A stretch of 64,000 nucleotides of DNA from Bugula neritina (lineage: Eukaryota; Bryozoa; Gymnolaemata; Cheilostomatida; Bugulidae), in assembly GCA_964035545.1 (NCBI GenBank), contig OZ037765.1, forward strand, positions 6,522,698-6,586,697. Reading direction: 5' to 3'. The notes under the pieces were generated by a model, which saw only the letters and a list, made by a program, of their open reading frames with translations, ran no database searches and had not been told where the DNA came from. Positions 27,030-37,800 of this stretch are shown in pieces. Both the position numbers and the translations under genes were made by a program. Every line of letters begins with the position of its first letter. Position 1 is the first letter of the stretch.

Positions 27030-29999
27030 CTTCCTCAGCATCTGAATTATTCATGAGCCATTTAAGCAGCACCAAGATATTAATTTCTAAATGACCTAAA
27101 AACAAAATAAATTTAAATTAACTTAGTCAAAAGATTATGAAATAATGGCTTGAATATTCAATTAATTTTATTACCTATTGACATTAGTTTTGAAAAATAG
27201 AAAATACTAAAATAAATTATCAAAAATAGTACAAGTCTTTAATAGTAAAGTTACTGTTAGGGACTTTGACTGGGCTTCGCAAATTTTAATTTAAGCAATC
27301 ATTTTGCTCCGGAAGGCCATAGTGTTCTTTTTATAATAACAACTGTGCAGAAATGAGCTTTGATATAAATTACATTATTTCAATATGCCACTTACATAAA
27401 TTAATAAAAATATATCTTTGTCTCACTAGTAAAAGTAATAGCAATTGTATAAAAGTTAGGTTACTATTACTATGGTACTAATGCTGTACTATAAGTTTGA
27501 AATATTTTATTCTACTTATTACAAAAATCCCAATATTCACTTCAAATTTTGGCAAGTATTAAAAATATGAGACTAACTGTAACTTCAGTTTAAAGAAAGA
27601 CATACCAACTGGGTCAGTCAAGTATAGAAACTGAAAGTTCCAACTTGCAACTTGAACTTTGAGTTACCTCAAAAGAAGTAAATCTATTTGCACAGACCAA
27701 TTTATGCAGACCACTTCGTGCAGACCTCTTCTGCAATATGCAGATGCTGTTTGGGACCAAGCTGAAAAACCAAACAGTGGGTATGATGATGAAGCTTACA
27801 TAAGAGTGCTATATTAATGGTGAACCTAAAAGGCTGAAACCAGTTTCACATCAGATATCTTGAACTGTTTCTGTTTATGTTTAGTTATAGTTTTAAGAAC
27901 CTTGCAAAAATCACACTAGCCCTAGATAGTACAATTAGCAGTCCTATCCAAAGTCTAACGCATATGCTTATGACAAGCTACTAAAAATAGAAAAATGTTA
28001 CCATCAATATCATAATCATAATAATAATGCAAATTAGATATTCACTTTTATTTAAAATTACATTAGTATTGGGTTTACTATTAGTATTCACAATATGAAT
28101 ATAAGCATTAATTTAAACTTATTATTTAATTCACTATCATTATAAAATTAAATATAAAAATATATACAATTGCTAATACTAATATTAATAAAACTCATAA
28201 GTCATCTGTATCAGTTAGCCACTATCAGTATGAGCGTTGGGCACAAGGCCAAGCTAAAGCTCTCTCATGAGTCATTACTATTGAAAACATGTGTTACCCA
28301 TGGTACATAATCATCATGATGATCACAATAACAATCATAATTATAATGAACAACGGATATATACTACAGATAATCTAATGTTTATGATTTTAGAACTACA
28401 ACTTTCTCCAAGTAGTTTTTTAATACTCATAGTCATAGTGAATGTGATACCTGATAGTGATACTAATTACTAATAGGTCATAGTCATTAGTCTTACTCTT
28501 ATAGTTATATTTCATCAGTATGAGTGTCACCATTAAGTGATTAATTATTATTTACTAAGAATTAAAATAGAAAATCACTTACAATTACAATAAGTATAAC
28601 CATCAGTTACAAAGTTTGTTGACAGTGTCAGTATCATTATGATTATAACTATAAGTATTAGTATTACTTTTAGACTTAGTATTAGTATTGATACTAAAAG
28701 TAAATTTAGCTTTGCAGTCACTGCAGCTTTGCATTCAAATAACTATGATATTCATATTTATATTAGTTTAAGTTTAACTTCAAGTTTTCACTATCACTAT
28801 GAGTATGACTATGAGTATCAGTACAAGTGTTACTATTACTATTAGTATTAGTATTACTATTAGTATGACTATAACTATAAGTATAATCTCAACTATAAGT
28901 ATAAGTATAAATATCAGTACGAGTACCACTATCAGTATCATTATCAGCATGTCTTAGACTTAGAGTTAGTCTACATTCAGATTCTAAGTATAACTCCATC
29001 ACTATGGCTATAGCCAAGTCAGACACTGAGACAGTTTCTATGTTAACAATAACTCAATAAGTATAACAGTTAACTGTTGAGTCACCGTTTTATAAAAAGC
29101 TCAGTTTGTACCAAAGAAGCTTCCGATCTGATCTATACTTCACAGTTGGTAAGTTATGCTTATATCATAGTCATACAGCTACATTACTCATTAGTCCAAT
29201 AATCATAATGAATTTGGGAATAAGGATAATCGGACAGCACATGTAAGATGTATAATATTTACAAAGTTATCTCCTTTATTAATATTAAATGTTAATCAAA
29301 AAATTGCTTGAAGTAGCACCGAGCTGGTGATCATTGAGTGCATTGGTTTGGAAATCTCGAGTTTAGGGTATAAGTTTGAAGTTTGGACCATTGAACTGTA
29401 ACGAAGTTTTAGTTGATACTTCATTGGTTCGGACAATGATGTGTATACTAATTTTGCACTCAGTCACCGCTAATTTGGTGCTGCTTCTGGTAATATTCAA
29501 TTTATTGTGATTATAGCCTTAGACTTAATTTATGCTCTAGTTTTAGCAGTTTAGTTACTCAAACTAATGTATCTATATTAGTTTTAACACTTTGGTACGT
29601 GATCTTCTCAAAGTTTATATAAATAATAGATGCATATTTATAATATTAATGATATTTATGTTAATATCATTTGTCAACTTTTTATTGATAGTCATCATGA
29701 TTTTCTAGATACTTTTACCAGAGCTGAGTCAAAATCACATTAAATCATAGTTAAGAAAAAGTAGTTCCTGTCTTTTTAGAACGTTAGTGACTTAGTCGAC
29801 TTGAAGTTGAACTTGCAGTTGCAGCTCCACCAGTTTCAGTTTGAGTTTGTCCTGACTCTGAGGCTGATGGACTCATGTCTCATACTGATACTCATAGTCA
29901 TACATACTAATACTGATAGTGATGCCGATACTTGTAGTTATACTTATAGTTATAGTAGCAATAGCATAAGTATTACTATTAGACCTAATTAGTCATTAC
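27030..29999. repeat. gene-free interval with decayed AGT/ATT-type repeats
   Basis: Upstream of DEPDC5. From about 27990 the sequence is dominated by imperfect ATTAGT, ACTATA and CATAAT units, densest at 28640-28940, with no conserved frame. The open frames here are Ser/Ile/Tyr-rich repeat artefacts. I see no gene. The DEPDC5 promoter should lie near 27030-27300, but no clear core motif stands out. Confidence 0.6.
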
Positions 30000-30029
30000 T
30001 AGTAGTAGTAGTGGTAGTGGTAGTAGTAG

Positions 30030-30478
30030 TGAAAAATAAGATGTCGTCTAGCTATATATATTTTTTGTTATTTTATAAGTTGTATTCCCCCCCCCCCCCC
30101 CCCCCCCCCCCCCGCCACATTTTTTTATTATTAATCGATCAGCGAGTTATGTGAGCCGAAACTCGACCGAAATCGGAACCGAGGGTACGATTTCGGAAGG
30201 GTCTGTACGATTTCGGGCAAACTCTTTCCGACTTCGGCCAGCGGAACTCCGAATTTCGGTCGAGTTTCGGATACCCAAAGTGGCGGGAAATTTTACTAGT
30301 ATATAAGTGGGAGAGTTTTCAGTGGTAAGTCAGTCGACCACTGGAGCTCAACCAAGACACATCTAAAGAGAATAAAGACACTATATCAAGAATATTCAAG
30401 AAGATTTTTATTTGATCAATATAGTATAAGGCATGCAGACTGCTTAATCTATTTCATAACAACCCAAGGTTCACAACA
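30030..30478 (+). mobile_element. probable solo LTR inserted in an (AGT)n repeat
   Basis: The block begins TGAAAAATAAG and ends TTCACAACA (TG...CA), and both flanks are AGT repeats, so a 5-bp target duplication (AGTAG/GTAGT) is consistent but cannot be proved. It contains a TATATAAG box at about 30300, an AATAAAG at about 30371, and an unusually GC- and CpG-rich region at 30150-30270 unlike its AT-rich surroundings. No coding sequence of a retroelement flanks it. It does not resemble the Gypsy LTR at 61812-62036. Confidence 0.5.
30087..30113. repeat. 27-base poly-C run
   Basis: An uninterrupted run of 27 C inside the putative LTR. The real length may differ because of sequencing or assembly error in homopolymers. 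Confidence 0.9.
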
Positions 30479-32050
30479 GTAGTAGTAGTAGTAGTTTATT
30501 ACTATTAGTAGTACTAGTTATATGATATTAATATTGATATATCTATATTAAGTAATGTTAGACTTGGAGTTACTCTTAGTAATTATAACCATTATAAAAT
30601 TAAATTATTATAATTCTGATAATTGTTTTAAGATTAAATACTTTTAAATACGTTTGAAGGTATAGAACATTTGGGAACGCTCAATGTTATAGAAGTGTCT
30701 TATTTGTTTTATGGTGTGGACTACGTCTACAGGTTAGGTGATAATTTTGTTGATTTTTTATATATAATTGATAATTATATTGATATTGATAATATAACCA
30801 TAATGATAATAATAATATTAATATGAAAATAACTTGATTTATTTTTACTTTTCTTTGACACTAATGTTAACTTACTCTTGCTTTTGGTCTAACAGTAAAT
30901 CACTCTCAGTTACTGTTCGGATAAACTTAAAGTTGAAGTTTACTAATTACTTATCAAACTTTAACTTAGTCTTATGTCTTATAATTATAATTATCAGTCA
31001 ACTTTTACTTTTACTTTTAGCGAATATGAATATGCATATCATGATCAATGGAGTTTAAAATTAGTATAAGTATAGTACTAATAGTGAATGAGAATACTGT
31101 TTTTGTCTTGCAATTTAAATTTAAAGGAGGAGAAAATGAAGTCTACCTATTTTCACTATTATTAGTGCTGATGTCTAAGGCAGGCATATTTCGCTCATTA
31201 ATTTTGAATAATTTGTTTGTTTTTTTGTTCAATTAATGACTCCTTGTCGTCATATGTGTTGTTCCTGCTAAATTATAAAAGTAGTAAAATGGTATGAACT
31301 CTTAGTAGTACAATAATCACAGGTGTTTCATACATTTAGCTGTTCAAGTGGATTACACTCACTTCTCAGTTCTCTGACAACTTATCAAAAATAATTAAGT
31401 TTAAAAATAAATCTTCGCTCTAAAACACAGATTATTATCAACCAGGTGGCTGTTGGATTTTTACCTTGGAATGAATTTTGTGAGTTCCAATGTTTGGCGG
31501 TAGTGAAATTTGGTGGGTTGGCCAGCCAAAGAAGGCAGGTGTAAAAAATAAGAAAGGTACTGAAAAAACTCAGGGCATCAGTTATTGCATGTTCATGAAG
31601 CTTTTCATCTGATAAGTCACATTAGCAGGACTCTTTGTCATTGAAAATCATAATTCTAATGAGAATCACCAGCATGAAGTTTTTGAAAATTAAAAAACTT
31701 GAAAAGTTCATTTATTTTCAAATGTTTTTTCAATTTTTTACTTAGAAAGTTGTAAATAATTTGTTTTGTAAAACCAAAACATAACCAGTATAAAGCATTT
31801 GAATAATAGAAGCATGTTTTGCCTTGAATTGTTGTGATAACTTAATATATCTCTGTAGATTTACCACTCTATAAAATGCGCAGAATCAAAGTTGGACAAT
31901 TAATAGTATCTGTTATTAAATGCTAATAATACTAGTTATTGTCAACTGCTAAAATGGGTTTGCATATGACAAACTGATAATTTGATAAAAAAAACATCCC
32001 GCAATCACACATCACTACAATTAAATTAGCTTGATTCTTATTTTGCAGTT
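30479..32050. other. non-coding interval upstream of PTPA
   Basis: It starts with the remaining AGT repeat (30479-30495) and continues with AT-rich, partly repetitive sequence. No supported exon. A TTATTTTGCAG acceptor-like sequence ends at 32048, directly before the PTPA start codon, suggesting a spliced 5' leader whose first exon I cannot place. Confidence 0.5.
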
Positions 32051-32989
32051 ATGGCTGACACTAATAAGATTGATGTGACATCTCATATCTTTGTTGCTCC
32101 TACAAAGCAGCTGAATGCAGCCACCCAAATGTCTACATGGACTGACAGCCAAGCGTATGCTGACATAGTGGGATTTATTTGTGCAATGAATGAAGCTGTA
32201 AAAGATAAGAAAGTAACGGAAGATTTTGTTGTATCACCGGCTGTAGAAAGACTAGTATCTATGCTTCAAGTAATAAGTACCTGGATTGATGACATTCCTC
32301 CCATAGACCAACCCCAACGATTTGGAAACAAAGCTTTCAAACATTTTTATGAAAAGCTTCTTTCTGAGTCTAGCTCTCTTTTGAAACAAGCACTAGATGA
32401 AACCTTTCACAGATGTATTCCTGAAGTTAGTGTATACCTGAATGAATCATTTGGTAACGCTACTCGCATTGATTATGGCACTGGGCACGAATTAGCTTTT
32501 CTTGCTTTTCTTTGCTGCTTGTATAAGTTGGCAGTGCTTGCTGAAACAGATGCAACTGCAACAGTGTTTTGCATATTTAAGACATACATAGAATTATGTA
32601 GAAAGCTTCAACGTACGTACAAGATGGAGCCAGCGGGAAGCCATGGTGTATGGTCACTGGACGATTTTCAGTTTGTGCCATTTATTTGGGGCAGCTCACA
32701 ACTTATGGGACATCGAAGAATCACTCCTGCTCGTGCAGTTGAACAGGATTACTATGAGGGTTTTCATAAAGACTATATATATCTTGCAGCTATCAAACAT
32801 ATATGCAGCGTGAAGACTGGCCCATTCGCTGAGCACTCTAATCAGCTGTGGAACATCAGTGGAGTGCCTTTATGGAGCAAAGTTAATAGTGGGCTGATCA
32901 AAATGTATAAAGCTGAGTTGTTGGCAAAATTTCCAGTCATTCAACATTTTCTGTTTGGGAGTTTGCTCACATTAGCTCCAAACCATTAG
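32051..32989 (+). CDS. PTPA: PTPA, PP2A phosphatase activator (PPP2R4)
   Basis: A single uninterrupted frame encodes 312 residues, close to the family length. PTPA is a peptidyl-prolyl isomerase-fold protein that, with ATP-Mg, activates the PP2A catalytic subunit and helps holoenzyme assembly. Family blocks run the full length: SQAYADIVGFI (residues about 33-44), PPIDQPQRFGNKAF, NATRIDYGTGHELAF, LQRTYKMEPAGSHGVW, LDDFQFVPFIWGSSQL, KTGPFAEHSNQLWNIS and WSKVNSGLIKMYKAE near the C terminus. The last 20 residues (KFPVIQHFLFGSLL) also match. No intron interrupts the frame, whereas neighbouring genes average one intron per 50 codons. The start is the first ATG and gives an N terminus of normal length. 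No frameshift or stop, so it looks functional. Confidence 0.96.
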   Translation: MADTNKIDVTSHIFVAPTKQLNAATQMSTWTDSQAYADIVGFICAMNEAVKDKKVTEDFVVSPAVERLVSMLQVISTWIDDIPPIDQPQRFGNKAFKHFYEKLLSESSSLLKQALDETFHRCIPEVSVYLNESFGNATRIDYGTGHELAFLAFLCCLYKLAVLAETDATATVFCIFKTYIELCRKLQRTYKMEPAGSHGVWSLDDFQFVPFIWGSSQLMGHRRITPARAVEQDYYEGFHKDYIYLAAIKHICSVKTGPFAEHSNQLWNISGVPLWSKVNSGLIKMYKAELLAKFPVIQHFLFGSLLTLAPNH

Positions 32990-33134
32990 CAGCGGTCAGA
33001 TGATTACCAATACTTTCAGAATATTATATTTAAGTTTTAGGCTATTAGCTCATTTAAACTTTAGTAGTGCTAATTTAATTGGCACAAGTTTTCATTGTTG
33101 CTGAAATCTACAAAATATTGTTAACAATAAGAAC

Positions 33135-33140
33135 AATAAA
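33135..33140 (+). terminator. PTPA poly(A) signal
   Basis: AATAAA about 146 nt after the PTPA stop codon. Confidence 0.6.
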
Positions 33141-34898
33141 TGAAGGCAATCATTCTGTAAGTTTTGCCACTACTTGTCCAAAAATTACTTAGGGCTTAAT
33201 ATTAATTTTATGATGCATTCTATTCTAGTTAGGAGTTTTTTTTTAAATTGTTTAGCAAGTGTGTAATAATAGTTATAATTGTGTTTTACCAGCTTTTCAA
33301 ATTTAACAAATAACAGCTGTGTTGTTAGTATTATGATGTGTGTTCAAATGTGAACTTCCTACCTTTTAGGTTAATAAATTTATAAACATCTTTTGCAAAC
33401 ACTCATTAATCTCAATAATATCCACATGAATTCATACAAATTTGTGAAAATTATTGTCATCCCTTTAAAATGAGTAATGAGTTATTAAAATAAATAACCA
33501 AGTATTTCTTTATTGTTTGGAGTTGTTATTCCAACTGAGGCATCTTGTATATGGCATATTCTCAGTTGATAAATAACAATAAATTAAACTTAGTTCTCAT
33601 ATTTCATAAAAACCATTATAATTTACCAGAAAGTAGATTTGGCATTATTTAGTCACGAGACAAGGCTCTAACATTATTTGCATAATATTATAGCAATCAC
33701 CTTTGCATTAGAAAGTTGGTGTGTCAAATGGAAGCATTATTCAACATTGCTAAATTATGAAACTGATTAAAAACCTTGACCATCCTGATAAAGAAATTAT
33801 ATTTCGATGTTCTCAATGGCCAATATAAAATTAGAGCTTTGTGTTTCAACATTATTTTATTATGAACAACCAAGAAAAATTCAACAAGATGCTTCATTAT
33901 GATTATTTTTGTGATTGTACAGACAATGTTTATCAAACTTTAAAAAGAAAATATATACTATCTGTTACTTTTTTATGACTGCACATTTGTGGAAAAATCA
34001 CAAGGATATAATGAAACCTCAAATCTTGGTAGGAACAATTTTATCACAATAGTAAGATAAATACTGAAAATAATAAGCATATATTATAGAAGATATACAT
34101 AAATGGTGATATAATAGGACTTGGCTCCATCATGATTGCTTCTCACATAAAGCTGGATTAACTGGAGATTAAATACATGAGAAAACTTGCAGTCACTGAC
34201 CAGGTGACTTCACTTTAATTTTCCAAAATAGGAAATAGTTAAATATAAAGCTAATGGTGAAGCAATTGAGTGTTATGACAACTAGTTGACAATGTGAGTT
34301 CATATTATTTGGCTTTGTACAATTGATTGACTGATGTTAGAGGTCTATTAGATAGGTTAGCCTGTTCTGGATAAACACTTTGCAGTAAATCTAAAATCTC
34401 AAATGCGAAACAGCCTTGTAGTGAAAATAGCCGATATATGAATTAAAACTGTACAAATACAATACAAATTCATAATAAAGTTTCGTACAACTGCTTTTGA
34501 GAATCAAAAAATATGTTGACAGCTAAAACAATATTCTATAAAATAGGATATAAACATAGAAGACATGGAAGATATGAATTAATCCCATGTTTATATATTA
34601 TAGACCTGTTATAGATAATTACTCCAAACACAAAATTAATAATACACTTATAACATAATTATAGCAATGTCATATGGTTATTTTGGGTAAAAGCAAAACA
34701 TAGAATAAAAATAAAATCGTCATTTGATATAGGCTTAACTGCTGTAGCTATTCTTTCTCTTCCTCTCCCTTCCTTAGTTGAAACAATAATATAGCATGGA
34801 GCGCACCTTCACAGTGAATGTGCTGATGGTGCTTGTGCAAGATCGTAATATCAGGGTAGGTCAATAACAGATATGGTACATTCAGAATAGATCAACTT
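33141..34898. other. intergenic between PTPA and Musashi 3' ends
   Basis: The two genes converge here. AT-rich, no convincing exon on either strand; the Musashi 3' UTR must occupy the right part, but its end cannot be fixed. Confidence 0.5.
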
Positions 34899-37800
34899 TT
34901 AGTACAGTGTTGCATAGCCTCCGTTGTGTGCATTACCATAACCCTGAAATAAGAAAAAATTAGTGCAATTACAAGAGCCCCACACCGGTATGATAATTCC
35001 AAACATTACTGAAAAATGACAATGACACGAAATACGATAACTCCAAATAAGGTTGCAAAAAGAAACATTTAAGATACTGAAAACTTCAGAACACTAACAA
35101 TCAAACATTATTAAAGCTCTCTCAAACAAAATGCCACATGCATCATTTCAGAAATGTTCTAATAATGAAAACAATAAAATGAATTATTGTGTTCACTAGC
35201 AGGTAAGGACGAAGTACAATATCATCTAGTAGCAAATTTGTTGAAAGTACATAAAATATTCTACTTGTTGAGTTGGAGTTGACAGTAGCAGTATCTAACA
35301 GTCTCTACCCTCTAAAACAGAACTAGGACTACAGACTACAGCTGAGAGAGAGGTAAACTCATTTGATAGTAACCTTCATTTTTCAACCACCTCTGTTTTA
35401 ACATGAGTCCTATTGGCACATACGAGCTAGAATATGGGTGACTATGGCAGCCATAGAACATCACAGTATTCACCGCAGGATATAATAAACTGTTAATTTT
35501 AAGATATGAAGAGTCGTCTACAGATGCATGTAAGTCTTTACCTGCGATCAACTCTCTCACGTATTTTATATTCATTCCACACGGTTTTATGAAGGTGCCG
35601 AGGAAGACGAAGTGGCTGAAAAATGATGACTAAGCTCAAACAACTACATAATCAGTTAATATGTTAGCAAGTTCTACGTGTATGATTGTATGGGCACAAC
35701 TACAGCTGACTATATACAAAGCTCCATACCAAATTAATATGTAGGAACTAAAACTAAATTGGAGAGAGAAGCACTGATCTACTGAACTCTGTATTTACCT
35801 CAAATAAATAAATAATTTAGTAGATTAGATAGATATACACATGTGTGTTGACCCATTATCAGAGGTAACCCCCATTGAATGCCGCAGTAGTAATAAGTCC
35901 CTGTGTAAACAACATAACTCACTATCAGGATTTTGTAAAGAAACAAGTGGAGATGTCATTGAAATATACAAATCATTTCAGAAATCTAAGGCTCAATAAT
36001 GAAATAGCCAAGAGAAGAAATCAAGTTTTCCTCCAAGGAGAAGCTATGATTGCAAGAGAAGTCTCTGCTAAGGTATTAGTACAGACTAACTGGAGCGCAC
36101 AGTTATAGATTTCCTGAGTGGATATTTGATATCAGAAGCTAAATTGGATTACATAGAGATTATACCCGTGTGTTTCTCTAGTAGTTTGCTCGTTAGCAGT
36201 AGAATACTTTTTAACATTGATGACTTATACCCCCTCCACACTACTCTTCTCAACTAAACATCTAAGCAAATCAAAACTTTTCACCAAAACGGAAAAAATA
36301 AATTGTTAGAAAAAGGTTGACATGTTAAAAGTAAATAGTTTAGATATTTACCCTATTGCTCAGTGCTAGATTAGGGAAAGCTCCTGGCTGAGGGCTGGTG
36401 GGCTGGCCGTAGTTGGCTAGTGCAAGTTCGTTTCCATATATTTGCTCTAGAGGGCCAGGACTGCCAGCAGGCTGGAATGCTCTTTGATTAGCAGCGGCAG
36501 CTGCTGCCAAAGTAGCTTGATTGTAAGCAGTAGGATAGCCATTCAGCACTACAATCACCACATCAATGCTTTCCAATGTTCAGCCTCTCAGCTAATAGTT
36601 TACAAGTAAATATTCTGGTACCACTTTTCATGTTAAATGGATACAATAAAACAAATATCTTCTCCATCCATCCAAGAGGTAATGTAGTAGTACGATACAC
36701 ACACTAAACATGCAAGCAGCCGAATTCTACGAGTACACACTAAGCTAGAGCAGCAGTATTTAGAACAGCCTACAATTGAGTGGTGAAGGTGGGAGGTCAT
36801 GCAATACCAACTCATACATCAACCAGTGATTATGTAATAGTATGACTTCATGTCAGCAGTATTAACTCTTGAAATTCTGGCCAAGAGTCGCCTAACTTTC
36901 TTGATATAAAATTGCAGAACACTGTTTAGTCAGCTAAAATAATCAATTTAGCTCATTAGAAGTCAACCTTATCCAAACTCACCAGCATTTCTTCAGACTT
37001 AAATCAAATCTAATTTCAGCTAAGCAGCTTGTTAATTAGTGAAGTAATTTGTTGAGAGCTGCTTCTTTAGTGACTGACTAATTACATGTTGAGAGAAACC
37101 ATACACAACACTAACAATATTATGGCGAGTAACGCTGGCATAAAAATGGACTTAGCATCTATGTAGCAGAACTTAAATTTTAATAAACAGAATATTGTTA
37201 AGAAAAACTATATATAAAAGCTAAAACTAGCATGAGGAAATATAACTGCTGACATGGAGGCATAAACTAGCGGCGGAGGAAATACAGAGGCAGCAGGTTC
37301 AATGGCAGCAGAGAATGCTGACAAATCAAGTACCTGCGGCAGCTCTGTGTAAATCTTTATGCGGTGAAAAGAGACTAGCATTGTTGTTTATAGAAGTGGC
37401 AGAGAAGGCTTCGTTAGCAAGTCTTGGAGTAGTGTGTAAAGCAGGGGTGAGATGACTTTGGAGGGAGGGATTTGCACTAGCAAAGTCAAAATAGGTAGTA
37501 GCACCTGCTGTAGGGTTTGTTAGGGAGTTGGTTACTGCTGAGGTCGTTGTCTGTCTCTCCACCAAACATGGCATGATGAGATTAGTGCCTGCAGTTTGTG
37601 TGAGCTGTGTGAAGCTTGGGTTGCTGGTGGCAGCTGCAGATAAAATCAAATATATAATATTTACTTATAAAAACCTAAAAGCACGGGTGTAGGTTTTCCC
37701 TTTATAGCTTCCAAACCAGTTGGCCCTTCAAATGCATGCGTAGCAGGTGAGTGATTAGTGGGATAGAGTTGAGGAAGGGTGTTGTAGCAGAACAATTCGT

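Noticed and set aside
28291-31236. Ser/Ile/Tyr-rich open frames as small proteins
   Set aside because: They follow the decayed simple repeats and have no conserved features or splice context.
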